A stretch of 28,385 nucleotides of DNA from a virus: the IMG/VR virus record IMGVR_UViG_3300037202_000169, positions 1 through 28,385 of that record. One strand, written 5' to 3'. Position numbers and translations under genes: made by a program. Below, one piece after another: positions 1 through 8,959 of this stretch; positions within the stretch are counted from its first letter, which is position 1, and each line of letters opens with the position of its first letter. The notes under the pieces were generated by a model. That model saw only the letters and a list, made by a program, of their open reading frames with translations, was not told where the DNA came from and searched no databases.

Positions 1-421
1 TGAGCGTGAAGGTGGCCGATGCCCCCGCGCGCCCAGTCGTGTTGCACGTGATCGTGATGCCAGGCGTGCCGATCCACTTCACATCCGTGTGGCCGACGCC
101 GTTGACGGAGTAATCGAGGGTGTTCCAGTCGGTCCAAGCGCTCTTGAGCGATTCCCATGCCTGAATGCCCTGCCACGTGATGTCGAAATCGAGCACAAGG
201 CCAGTGAGATCGCCGTCCGGGAGATACGAGAACAGCGGGTGGCCGAACGGATCGTCTTTCTGGAACAGGACTAGCACAGCGAAATCGGCCAAGTCGCGGA
301 ACACGCCGGACACGGTGAATCCGCTGTCGGACGCACCCCACAGTGCCGCAGCCGCGCCGTAATCGTCGAAGCCTTGCAGTGCCATCGTGCGATGCGGCTG
401 CAGCTTGTATATCTGGTCCAT
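1..421 (-). CDS. Tail-associated protein, 5' part only (cut by window edge)
   Basis: An open frame starts with ATG at 421 and runs off the left edge without a stop, giving 140 complete codons. It begins one base after the TGA of the tail-tip gene (TGA at 425-423), so it is almost certainly co-translated with it. The start reads MDQIYKLQPHRTMALQGF, followed by a stretch rich in Phe, Asp, Trp, Gly and Thr that looks like beta-structured tail or fibre material. I do not recognise a family. Position at the distal end of the tail operon suggests a receptor-binding, fibre or baseplate accessory protein, but this is inference from order only. Confidence 0.7.
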   Translation of the reverse strand, partial: MDQIYKLQPHRTMALQGFDDYGAAAALWGASDSGFTVSGVFRDLADFAVLVLFQKDDPFGHPLFSYLPDGDLTGLVLDFDITWQGIQAWESLKSAWTDWNTLDYSVNGVGHTDVKWIGTPGITITCNTTGRAGASATFTL

Positions 422-422
422 T

Positions 423-3400
423 TCAGGAGTAGATGAAGACCGAGAGATTCGAACCGGGGAACGTTGTCCCGACCGCCGTAATGCCGATGGAGACTGCCGT
501 GTTCGCCGGGATCTCGGCAAGAGCGCCGATCTGCGACGGAGTGGCAACCGCTGCCGTCTGGCCGGTAGGAATGGTCAAGGTCAGCCAGGCCGCGCCTCCG
601 ACGTAAATCGTGAACGTGATCGCAGCGCCGGTGGGCGCGGCCTGGACGTAAGCCTTCACGTCACCGACAGTGACGGGGCGGTTTAAATAGAGAGGCTGCG
701 CGGCGTTGGATTCCACGCCCAGCGTGCCCTGCATCTGGAAGACGAGGCCTGCAACTTTCGAGAGTCCTTCCGCGCCGAACACCCAGTCCTCACGGATCGG
801 CGCATCGCCATCGGGCGATTCGTTGCCGTTCACGTCAACGGTGAAGCCCGCGATCACGAGTGCCTCGTCCACGAAATTGCCGGTGGGCATGTTGATCGTA
901 GTCACTGCCAGCGGGTTGCCGTTATCGAGCGAGGTCGTATCGCAGGAGTAGGGCCAGGTTGGCTCCTCGATGATCCACACGTCGCCGGGGTTGATGACCA
1001 TGGGGAGGTCCCAGGTGATGGTGGTCGCGGTGTTCGCGGTGATCTTCCGCGGTGGCGTTCCGCGGGAGACACCCCGAAGCACCCGGACCAGATTACCGAC
1101 CTCGGCTCCAGGCGTCATCCCGGCGGGGTAGGCGATGTTCTGGCACCCGGAGTCCGTTATGGAGGTGGGGTTGGCGGAGTTGGACGTGTCGGCGTTGTAC
1201 CGGACCACCAAGCAGTCACCCGCCTGCACGATTCCGTTGGGGTCGGGAGTGACGCCGATGGTTCCGGTGCTGGAATCCCACGAAGTGACCGTCGCACTGA
1301 AGTACGGCGTGGCGCTTTCCGGCCTGCCGATGATCGAGATGATGCGGCCCACCGGCGTGAACGAAGGATTACTGGATGGCGGGCTGCCTTTCAGGTACCC
1401 GACCACGAGCGCCCCGGTTGAGACGCTATCGACGGGCGCGCCGATGATCCCGCCGTGAATCAGGTGCTTGGCTTTCAGCCGGACCTTGCTGACATACGGC
1501 GACGGCAGGGCCCATGTCGAGCGCACCAGCGGCCCGCCGAACGTGATCGACCCGGGCGTGTACGTGTTGTTCGGCCCCGCCGTCAACGCGCCGGTGGCCT
1601 GCGCGCAAATCAGATCGTCCTGCGTCGCGACGAACAACACGTAGGAAACCAGGCCCGCGACCGCCGGCCACGTGATGCCTTCCAGTGTGAATGCGCCACC
1701 CGCCGCCGCGCCGGTCCCGATGATGGCGATGTTCGACGGAGCTGAAGGAAGCCCGTTCGAGTCGACCGCGCAGATGGCCACGCGCAGCGTCACGTTGGCT
1801 GGCAACGAACCGCCCGTCGCGGATTGGGAGATCGACCCGATTCCGGGCGCACCCGCGCCGGTGGCGCTGAACTCGTTCACCGGCAGCTTTCCCGTGACCA
1901 CCAGGTTCGCGAGCATGCTGCCGTCGGCCAGTTGCGCGTAGGACTGGTTGGTATCGAAGGTCCACTCGCCGGGAAACAGTGCGTCATTCGCGGCCGCCTG
2001 CACTTGATATGGCGCCCACGCAGGCCCGAGCGGAATCGAATAGAACAGAGGCGGCAGTGGTCCGGGCACGACGTCCATCGGCTTCGGCCCGACGTCCAGA
2101 TCGTACATGGAGTCCGTGACGGTCTGTCCTTCGATCTGCACCGACCAGTCCTTCCTCAAGCTCCATCGCTGAATCCTGAAGGACATCGTGATGATCTGGA
2201 ACGAAAGATTGGTCCCGTTGCCCGGCGCCGATGCCAGGAGCAAGCCGGTCACAGTGTGGTAGGTCGGGTCCGTCGTGTAGCCCGTGATCAACACCTGCAC
2301 GCCGTTGATCACGACTTTCTTGTTCTCCATGGACGTGTCGAAGGCATCGCCGCTGGTCCATGTGACCGAGGTGCCGGTGACGTTGCACGTTCCATGAAGT
2401 CCGGGGATGTCCGGATGCGTCATTGAGACGACCTGCCCGACCTCGTTGCCGAGACCGAGCAGGGTGGTCTGCCATGCGGCCGCGCGCGCATCGCGCCACT
2501 CGGCGGGATTCACGCCGCCGATCTCCTCTCGCGTGCGCGTGGCGGCGATGCGCAAGGCCTGGCTGAGTGACGAGCACCCCACCGAGTGCATCTGGCTGGT
2601 GAGCGGAGATCCGCCGCGTCCGTAATACGCCGCGTGGCTCTTATCGCAATACTCTGCCGTGTTCGCCTGATATTGATAGGCGACGTCGGCGAACGAAAGC
2701 ACCAGGTGCTCGAAGCCAGCTTGAATCGGTGTCAGACGCAGGCTTTGAAACAGAGAGTTGGCGAGGGTGTAAGCATCCACCGCGCTGGCGTTGATCCGGC
2801 AGCCGAGTTTCAGCTTCCCGAACTCCCAGGTGTAGAAGCCCAGGCAGCAGTTGAGCACCTCGGTCAACCAGTCGCGGAACGGCTTCTGGCTGCTGATGAT
2901 TCCCTGGAACTGGAACTGTGTCTCCACGCCGGTACCGAGGATGGCCGCGACCTGGTCCGCCGCGATCTCGGCCGCGCCGCTTCCATCGCCCACTATCAAG
3001 GACGGCAGCACGAACGTGGCGAGCTGCGCGAACGAGGTCGGGCCGGTTCCGCCGGCGGGATTCGAGCCGGTGGACGGATCGCCGTACAAGCCGATCGCGC
3101 GCAGCAGCATGTTGACGGCGATCCAGAACGGATTGATAAGGCCCCTGACCGCCGTCCGGTTGCCGTTCTGATCCCACGTCCAGCCCCACATCCCGTAGTC
3201 GATGGGAACCGTCATCTGGTGCTGGTCGGGCGTGCTCGGCTGAATCGTGGTGGACTTGACGATGCGGATCTCGCACGCCGCCGTGCCTGCCGCGTATACG
3301 TTCGGCTCCCAGACCTGCGGCGACCCCTGGCCGAGCGAAAAGTAATCGGTGCCCGGGTTGGCTGGGTCGCTGCCGGCGACGTAGCGCAGCCCCATGCCCG

Positions 3401-4841
3401 GCTGGTATTTCGTGACGTTCAGGTTGCCGTCAACCTTCAGCCCTTGCCAGGTGTAGCCATCCACCATCGGCGCCACCACGTATCGGTAGCCGTCGGCGTT
3501 TGTGACGACCATCGACGCGGCGAACCCACCGAGTGGCCCGGCGCTGAGAATGCCGAGCGAGTCGGCGTAGCCCGATTCGTCGCGGTACGCGACCATCAGC
3601 GCGCTGGCCATGAACGCATAGAGGGGATTGCCGCCGCTGTTGCACCAGATCTCCGGCAGCGCCAGCCCCCAGACCGTATCGGAGAGGATCGACGTTGCCG
3701 TGACGGTGTTGCGCCCGAGGCCGAGGAAGCCGGTGGAATCGTCCTTGATGACGACGCCCTGTGGGTCGGCCTGGTGCGCGCCGAAGTAGGGAGCCATGCC
3801 ATGCACCTGGCAACCGTTCGCCGATTCGAGGTAATAGTCGCAGCTTGTGGGATCGCCGCCAGCAGCCGTCACCGCCGCGGCGCTGCGCCCCTTCGCGGCC
3901 CACGGACAGTTCACGCCATCGTTGTAGGTCTTCCAGCACTGGCGGCTGAGTTGCCGCTCGGGGTACTGGTTCATGATCTGGAAGAACCCGTCCGAACACG
4001 TCACCGGGAAGATCGGCGTGCCATCGCTCGTGAAATTCTGAATCACGCCTTTCCAGAGTTGCAGCAGAATCCCGGAGTTCACATGGAAGAGGCAGAGATC
4101 GATCTCGGCGTACTTCAAGTCGGTGTCGTTGGCGAGCTGCGTCATCACGCGGTCGCCGTTGCCGAAGGTGAAGCGGACGTTATCGGAGGTGCCTTTGATG
4201 TCCTGGGAGATCAGGACGTCGGAACCCGGCTCGCCGATCCCGATCAGGCGCGGCAGGTATAGCTGGCCGCCGACTGTGACGCGGCGTTCGGAGACATAGA
4301 TGTCAGGGACCGCTGACTCGCGCACGCGGATATGGACCAGGGGGACGATCTGCTGGACTTCGGAAAGCAGTGCCGTGGACAGCGCGGTCGAGGGGAATCG
4401 CAGGCAGGTGGAGTTGACTGCGTATGTGGGGGCTTGTGTCGGATCGACGACTTCGATGAGATTCAACCCGACCTGGGCAGCGTTGCGGAGGTATTCAAAG
4501 GAGATTGGCGTCTGCTCGAAGGTCACCAGCACGCCCGTGGTCGAGCCGCCGGGATTGGGGACGTTGTAGGTGAAAGCCTTCCACGGTCCCTGCATAGCTT
4601 CCCAGAACGCCTTGAGCTGGTTCGTTTCGGCCCAGTTCAGGTTCTGGTGCTTGAACTGAAACTTGCGTGGGCCGATCCCGACGTAGTACCGCTGCTCCTG
4701 CTTGGCGTCGAGGCTGCCAAAGCGATGCACGATCACCGGGCGTTCGACGGAGAAGCCGAGCGGGTACTGCGTGGTGAGCGGGAATGTCTGGCCGGAGTTG
4801 ATCACCGTGGGGACGGCGATACGGCCGATGGTGTCGGGCAT
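423..4841 (-). CDS. Large multidomain tail-tip/baseplate hub protein
   Basis: A 1472-residue protein from ATG 4841. The frame is open to 5048, but the upstream part overlaps the end of the TIR gene, so 4841 is preferred although no clear ribosome site precedes it. Residues about 1-135 resemble DUF2460-like distal tail proteins (the stretch around NQLKAFWEAMQGPWKAF). Residues about 170-350 resemble the DUF2163/gpL-like tail domain and carry four cysteines at about 302, 312, 334 and 344. The middle contains LTEVLNCCLGFYTWEFGKLK, typical of hub proteins that form the tail tip. Further on are fibronectin-like beta segments (SAPSNIAIIG, then WPAVAGLVSYVLFV), and the last 100 residues look like a receptor-binding beta domain. 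It appears to combine functions that lambda splits between M, L and J. Domain limits are read by eye. Confidence 0.8.
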   Translation of the reverse strand: MPDTIGRIAVPTVINSGQTFPLTTQYPLGFSVERPVIVHRFGSLDAKQEQRYYVGIGPRKFQFKHQNLNWAETNQLKAFWEAMQGPWKAFTYNVPNPGGSTTGVLVTFEQTPISFEYLRNAAQVGLNLIEVVDPTQAPTYAVNSTCLRFPSTALSTALLSEVQQIVPLVHIRVRESAVPDIYVSERRVTVGGQLYLPRLIGIGEPGSDVLISQDIKGTSDNVRFTFGNGDRVMTQLANDTDLKYAEIDLCLFHVNSGILLQLWKGVIQNFTSDGTPIFPVTCSDGFFQIMNQYPERQLSRQCWKTYNDGVNCPWAAKGRSAAAVTAAGGDPTSCDYYLESANGCQVHGMAPYFGAHQADPQGVVIKDDSTGFLGLGRNTVTATSILSDTVWGLALPEIWCNSGGNPLYAFMASALMVAYRDESGYADSLGILSAGPLGGFAASMVVTNADGYRYVVAPMVDGYTWQGLKVDGNLNVTKYQPGMGLRYVAGSDPANPGTDYFSLGQGSPQVWEPNVYAAGTAACEIRIVKSTTIQPSTPDQHQMTVPIDYGMWGWTWDQNGNRTAVRGLINPFWIAVNMLLRAIGLYGDPSTGSNPAGGTGPTSFAQLATFVLPSLIVGDGSGAAEIAADQVAAILGTGVETQFQFQGIISSQKPFRDWLTEVLNCCLGFYTWEFGKLKLGCRINASAVDAYTLANSLFQSLRLTPIQAGFEHLVLSFADVAYQYQANTAEYCDKSHAAYYGRGGSPLTSQMHSVGCSSLSQALRIAATRTREEIGGVNPAEWRDARAAAWQTTLLGLGNEVGQVVSMTHPDIPGLHGTCNVTGTSVTWTSGDAFDTSMENKKVVINGVQVLITGYTTDPTYHTVTGLLLASAPGNGTNLSFQIITMSFRIQRWSLRKDWSVQIEGQTVTDSMYDLDVGPKPMDVVPGPLPPLFYSIPLGPAWAPYQVQAAANDALFPGEWTFDTNQSYAQLADGSMLANLVVTGKLPVNEFSATGAGAPGIGSISQSATGGSLPANVTLRVAICAVDSNGLPSAPSNIAIIGTGAAAGGAFTLEGITWPAVAGLVSYVLFVATQDDLICAQATGALTAGPNNTYTPGSITFGGPLVRSTWALPSPYVSKVRLKAKHLIHGGIIGAPVDSVSTGALVVGYLKGSPPSSNPSFTPVGRIISIIGRPESATPYFSATVTSWDSSTGTIGVTPDPNGIVQAGDCLVVRYNADTSNSANPTSITDSGCQNIAYPAGMTPGAEVGNLVRVLRGVSRGTPPRKITANTATTITWDLPMVINPGDVWIIEEPTWPYSCDTTSLDNGNPLAVTTINMPTGNFVDEALVIAGFTVDVNGNESPDGDAPIREDWVFGAEGLSKVAGLVFQMQGTLGVESNAAQPLYLNRPVTVGDVKAYVQAAPTGAAITFTIYVGGAAWLTLTIPTGQTAAVATPSQIGALAEIPANTAVSIGITAVGTTFPGSNLSVFIYS

Positions 4842-4920
4842 GGAGTGTGGAACCTGGCTTACGAGAGAGAGCTTCAGGGAAAGGGCGTCACTTGAGTGCA
4901 GGCGGGCCGGAGCCGCTAGC

Positions 4921-7900
4921 TCAGTTGTCGCATGTTGGTTCCAGCGAGAGGAGATGGACCCGTCCCGCATTGTCGCCAGCGACAATCCGGTGTGGACCCG
5001 AGAATGCGCAACACCGGACAGCTCCATCGCAGGTGAATGTTGCCACAACGGTGCCCGCTTCTAAATCCCACACCTTTACTGTCTTATCCCAAGAGGCGGA
5101 GACCGCACGCCGCCCGTCCGGGCTCACCGCTACCCCTTGGATAATCGCAGAGTGGCCTTTTAGAGTGCGCATTTCGCGACCCGCTTCCAGATCCCACACC
5201 TTCAGCGTTTTGTCAGCAGAAGTCGAAACCACACGACGCCCGTCCGGACTTACCGCTACAGCGATGACCTCGGCAGAGTGGCCTTCTAGTGTGCGCAGTT
5301 CAATGCCTGTTTCCAGATCCCACACCTTCAGCGTCTTGTCCTTGGAAGCCGAAACCGCACGCCGCCCGTCCGGGGTCACTACCACGCCCCAGACATGGTC
5401 GGAGTGGCCTTTCAAAGTGTGCAAGGCACGACCGGTTTCCAGATCCCACACTCTTAACGTCTTGTCCCCAGAAGAGGAAACCGCGCGACGCCCGTCCGGA
5501 CTCATAGATACTCCGTTGACATAGGAAAGGTGGCCTCGCAGAGTCCGCAGTTCACGACCCGTTTGCAGATCCCACACCTTCAACGTCTTGTCCCCAGAAG
5601 AGGAAACCGCGCGACGCCCGTCCGGACTCACCGCTACTCCAGTGAGATAGGAGGAGTGGCCCTCCAGCGTTCTTGAGACGCGGCCGGTATCCAGATCCCA
5701 GACCTTCAATGTGTGGTCCCAAGAGGCGGAGACTGCACGACGCCCGTCGGGGCTGACCGCCACAGCCCGAACATCAGAATAGTGGCCTTCTAATAAGGGC
5801 AGTTCGTAGTCGGCTCTCAGGTCCCACACCTTCAGCGTCATGTCCCCCGAGGCGGAGACCATCCGCCGCCCATCCGGACTCACTGCCACGCCCCTGGCAT
5901 CGCCAGAGTGGCCTTCTAACGTGCGAAGCTCGCGACCAGTTTCCAAATCCCACACCTTCAGCCTGTAGTCCCACGAGGCGGAAACCGCACTCCGACCTTC
6001 CGGGCTCACCACCACCGCCCTAACGGCTGAGGTGTGACCTCTCAACGTGAGGAGTTCGTAGCCGGTTTCCAGATCCCACACTTTCAGCGTGTGGTCACTA
6101 GACGCGGAAATTGCACGGTGTCCGTCCGGGCTCACAGCGACACCCAGGACCGAGTCAGAGTGGCCTTCCATCGTGAGCAGTTCGTGGCCGGTATCCAGAT
6201 CCCACGCCTTCAACGTGTGGTCACCAGAAGCGGAAACCGCACGGTGTCCGTCCGGGCTCACAGCCACGCCCAGGACCGAGTCAGAATGGCCTTCCAGCGC
6301 GCGCAGTTCGAGGCCAGTTTCCAGATCCCACATTTTCAGCGTCTTGTCCTCAGAAGCGGAGACCGCGCGATGCCCGTCCGGACTCACCGCTACCGCGCGG
6401 ACCGAGGCAGAGTGACCTCGCAAGGAATGGAGTTCGCGGCCGGTATCCAGATCCCAGACCTTCAATGTGCCGTCCTCAGACGCGGAAACTGCACGCCGCC
6501 CGTCCGGCGTCACTGCCACGCCCCAGACCTTGTCCAAGTGGCCCTCCAACGTGCGTAGGGCACGACCGGTTTCCAGATCCCACACCTTCAACGTCTCGTC
6601 CAACGAAGCCGAAACCGCGCGCCGCCCGTCCGGGGTTAATGCAACGCCATTGACACACCCAGAGTGGCCTTCCAGCGTACGGATCAGCGCTCCTCCCGGC
6701 GGATGCAGCGTGGGATGCAATAGTCGGAGCCAAGGACTGTGAATTCCTTGCGTGAGCGACGTCATGAATTGCTGAACAGCCGGAAGCCCCTCATGCGCTA
6801 GCAGACGCCCGACCACCTGCCCAGCAAATTGCCATGGATCTTTCTCGATGACGTTTGACGAGAGCCGCACGGCGCCACGGATCAAATCCAGTGCTTTGCG
6901 GTCCGGGTGCTGCGCGCGGATGTAATCGAGCTGCAGGTCGTGCAAGCGGATAATTCCACTCTCGAGGTCCCGCTGCGCCAGCGACCGGTCTGCGAGGTAC
7001 CGACTGATGCGCCGGGCTGCCGATTCGTCGACATTCCAGAGCGTTTCGAGGATCGGTAGCGGGGTCGGCATGTCCTCTAGCAGGATGGCTAACGCCTTGT
7101 ACCGCTCCTGCGCTTCCGTTGCGAGCGACTTGACGCTCACTTCGATGGCGCGGAAGAAGCTCTGCTGCCCTTCCGGAAGTTGTTCTTCGATGTCCGTGAG
7201 ATCCGCCCTGCGCAGCAGGTCCACCGTATCCGCCCATTCTGCCGGCGTTGCCCCGCGCAGCAATGCCCCGACCATCGACACAGCCAGGGGCAACTTGCCG
7301 CACTCGTTGATGATGTCATCGGCCGCGGGCGGAAGTGGGGCAGCCGCGCTGCCCGCCCAGAGCGCCAGGAGCTCGCGCGATTGCGGTTCGCTCAGAAGTT
7401 CGACCCTGTACTCACGCGCGTTGCTGAATCGGGCGATCGAAGCGTCCCTTGTGGTGAAAAGAAAGCGGGAACGGGCCGACTCGGCAAGGAATGGGTCGAG
7501 GTCGGTCTTGCTCCAGATGTCATCGATCACGATTAGAGCTGCTTTGTTAGCGATCATGGTCCGATACTGGTTCTCGGAGGCGACGTCGTTCTCGTAGCGG
7601 TTGACATCATCACCGAGCGCCTTTGCTATCTCGCGTATCCAGGTCCGAAGGTCATGGGTCCGCTCGCGGCCGACAGTGATCCACACGATGCCGTCAGGAA
7701 ACGCCTGCTGGACCACTTCGTCGCGGCATAACGCCTGCGCGAGGACGGTCTTGCCGATACCGCCCATGCCTTCGAGCGCTGTAAGCGCGATGGCGGGGCA
7801 CGCATCGGCGGCGAACAGCGTGTCGCGGAGGGCGCGAATTGCTGCCGGCCGCTCCACGTAGTTCGCCACCATCGGAGGAGCAGTTACATAGGTGACGCGC

Positions 7901-8337
7901 GTCGAACAATAGCCTTCGGACAGCGCGACGCCGTTGCGCCGCTCGATATCGCCGAGCAGGTCCCGGAAGGGCTTGGCGTAGGTGGGCTCGGACGCGAAAT
8001 CGCGGTAGTTCTTTGATTCGAGGTGCAGGGGAATGTCGGACCTTGGCGCGGCGAGCACGGGAATAACGCACTTGCCCTTGCGGAGGGAACGAAGCTGCTC
8101 GGCGCGGCAGATTTCCGACCGATAAGACGCCGGGGTCAGCAGCGCTAGAACAACATCCGACGCGTCGATTGCGCTTTCGATGGCTACGGTCCAGGACTCT
8201 CCTCCGACAATGTCCTCGGTGTCAAGCCAAGCGTCAAAGCCCTTGGCTGCGAGGTCCCGCTGGAGCCGCTGCGCCAGTTGCGCTCCGTCTTTGCGGGCGT
8301 ACGAGATAAAAACGCTGATGCCCTTTTGCCTGGCCAT
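4921..8337 (-). CDS. TIR / NB-ARC (STAND) / WD40-repeat protein, putative phage-defence sensor-effector
   Basis: A 1138-residue protein of three parts. Residues 7-135 are a TIR domain (VFISYARKDG start; SYRSEICRAEQ, where E80 sits at the position of the catalytic glutamate of NAD-cleaving TIRs). Residues about 160-480 are an NB-ARC-type STAND NTPase: Walker A GMGGIGKT at 190-197, Walker B LIVIDD at 268-273, FLFTTRD at 292-298, CGKLPLA at 346-352 and an LHD motif at 465-467. Residues 553-1138 are thirteen 42-residue WD40 repeats plus one degenerate repeat, fitting two seven-bladed propellers. By family knowledge, the propellers or adjacent helices sense a ligand, the NTPase oligomerises and TIR depletes NAD. 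The gene lies between two tail genes in their orientation, with 193 bp in front of it, so it looks like a moron. The start ATG 8337 has a weak GAGTG-type ribosome site. A non-defence signalling role is possible. Confidence 0.9.
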   Translation of the reverse strand: MARQKGISVFISYARKDGAQLAQRLQRDLAAKGFDAWLDTEDIVGGESWTVAIESAIDASDVVLALLTPASYRSEICRAEQLRSLRKGKCVIPVLAAPRSDIPLHLESKNYRDFASEPTYAKPFRDLLGDIERRNGVALSEGYCSTRVTYVTAPPMVANYVERPAAIRALRDTLFAADACPAIALTALEGMGGIGKTVLAQALCRDEVVQQAFPDGIVWITVGRERTHDLRTWIREIAKALGDDVNRYENDVASENQYRTMIANKAALIVIDDIWSKTDLDPFLAESARSRFLFTTRDASIARFSNAREYRVELLSEPQSRELLALWAGSAAAPLPPAADDIINECGKLPLAVSMVGALLRGATPAEWADTVDLLRRADLTDIEEQLPEGQQSFFRAIEVSVKSLATEAQERYKALAILLEDMPTPLPILETLWNVDESAARRISRYLADRSLAQRDLESGIIRLHDLQLDYIRAQHPDRKALDLIRGAVRLSSNVIEKDPWQFAGQVVGRLLAHEGLPAVQQFMTSLTQGIHSPWLRLLHPTLHPPGGALIRTLEGHSGCVNGVALTPDGRRAVSASLDETLKVWDLETGRALRTLEGHLDKVWGVAVTPDGRRAVSASEDGTLKVWDLDTGRELHSLRGHSASVRAVAVSPDGHRAVSASEDKTLKMWDLETGLELRALEGHSDSVLGVAVSPDGHRAVSASGDHTLKAWDLDTGHELLTMEGHSDSVLGVAVSPDGHRAISASSDHTLKVWDLETGYELLTLRGHTSAVRAVVVSPEGRSAVSASWDYRLKVWDLETGRELRTLEGHSGDARGVAVSPDGRRMVSASGDMTLKVWDLRADYELPLLEGHYSDVRAVAVSPDGRRAVSASWDHTLKVWDLDTGRVSRTLEGHSSYLTGVAVSPDGRRAVSSSGDKTLKVWDLQTGRELRTLRGHLSYVNGVSMSPDGRRAVSSSGDKTLRVWDLETGRALHTLKGHSDHVWGVVVTPDGRRAVSASKDKTLKVWDLETGIELRTLEGHSAEVIAVAVSPDGRRVVSTSADKTLKVWDLEAGREMRTLKGHSAIIQGVAVSPDGRRAVSASWDKTVKVWDLEAGTVVATFTCDGAVRCCAFSGPHRIVAGDNAGRVHLLSLEPTCDN
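5044..6681 (-). repeat. Thirteen tandem 126-bp repeats encoding WD40 blades
   Basis: Thirteen in-frame units of 42 codons, each carrying a GH, a SPDG or TPDG turn, an SAS-type strand and VWDL. Recurring plus-strand words such as cgcccgtccgg and tccagatcccacacctt make the repetition visible in the DNA itself. A fourteenth unit at the C terminus has lost the WD and GH signatures. The units are much more alike than blades of old housekeeping propellers, which suggests recent amplification or gene conversion. Confidence 0.9.
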
Positions 8338-8530
8338 TTACGGGAAATCACTCTATCAATATCATGCTTGCCCCGTATCCCGCTCCGAATGAGCGGGGCC
8401 ATACAGCACTCCTACCGGTAGCTGTTGCCATTGAGGGTAGAGCGTGTCCGCGACAATTAACGCGATTTAACTGCTGGTGCGGAGCAGGGCCGCAAGTAGG
8501 CATCGCGGTTGGCATGGGAGTTGGCAGCCG
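8338..8530. promoter_or_regulatory. 193-bp leader between distal tail gene and TIR gene, with dyad elements
   Basis: This is one of the few real gaps in the late operon and is richer in A and T than its surroundings. It contains a 14-base dyad TTAACGCGATTTAA at 8457-8470, the palindrome CTACCGGTAG at 8412-8421 and a hairpin at 8379-8397. No convincing -35/-10 pair stands out in the minus direction. A private promoter or operator for the TIR gene is plausible but unproven. Confidence 0.35.
8379..8397 (-). other. Hairpin in the leader of the TIR gene
   Basis: The arms cccgctc (8379-8385) and gagcggg (8391-8397) pair perfectly over seven GC-rich bases around a five-base loop. No T-run follows on the minus strand, so it is not a standard intrinsic terminator. 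It lies about 40 bases upstream of the ATG at 8337 and could be an attenuator, an RNA stability element or a protein-binding dyad. Confidence 0.4.
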
Positions 8531-8953
8531 CTACACTTCCGCCACCTCCATCAATTCCAACCCCTGCACATTAGACCGCGCGACGTCTGTGCTCTGCGCC
8601 CAGTTGCCGCGGAAGACCACCGTCACGCGTCCCTGCGTGTTGTTGCCGGTCGGATCGTAGTTGCTTCCGATCTGCTGGCCTGATGCCACGTCGCACGGGT
8701 TGTAGAAGGCGAACGGGGTCAGACCGGCGTTCTGGGACACCCAGAAGTTGTATAGCGCCGAGAGCACTGAAGCGCTCAGGCGCTTGCTGAGCCGGAACGT
8801 CCGGCGCGAGGTCTGCGCAAGCTGCGACCGCTGGATTGTGCCATCGTGAAACTCGTTCTGGAGTTGAGCGTATTCGCGCAACTCCGTGAATGCGGTGCAC
8901 AGCGAGGCCGGCATCACCCCGTTGGGTTCGGATTGTACGAGATTGCCTGGCAT
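8531..8953 (-). CDS. Distal tail / minor tail protein
   Basis: A 140-residue protein starting with ATG 8953, seven bases after the tape measure stop. It contains LSASVLSALYNFWVSQNAGL followed by TPFAFYNP, the pattern (hydrophobic helix, then aromatic strand ending in a Pro/Asp turn) seen in small tail proteins such as lambda gpM and DUF2460-like distal tail proteins. The same kind of segment opens the 1472-residue tail-tip protein. Position directly after the tape measure is where the first tail-tip component is normally encoded. In the usual arrangement the hub gene would follow directly, but here the TIR gene intervenes. Confidence 0.7.
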   Translation of the reverse strand: MPGNLVQSEPNGVMPASLCTAFTELREYAQLQNEFHDGTIQRSQLAQTSRRTFRLSKRLSASVLSALYNFWVSQNAGLTPFAFYNPCDVASGQQIGSNYDPTGNNTQGRVTVVFRGNWAQSTDVARSNVQGLELMEVAEV

Positions 8954-8959
8954 TCGGGA

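Noticed and set aside
2586-4262. Plus-strand open frame of 558 codons opposite the tail-tip gene
   Set aside because: Composition (Arg/Ala/Val/His) and lack of motifs fit an antisense shadow; the minus-strand frame has recognisable tail domains and is longer.
5044-6681. Regular DNA repeats that could be taken for a CRISPR array
   Set aside because: The 126-bp period, absence of unique spacers and in-frame WD40 coding show that these are protein repeats.
8379-8397. Intrinsic terminator
   Set aside because: The stem is good but no T-run follows in the minus direction, and the plus strand has no gene to terminate.
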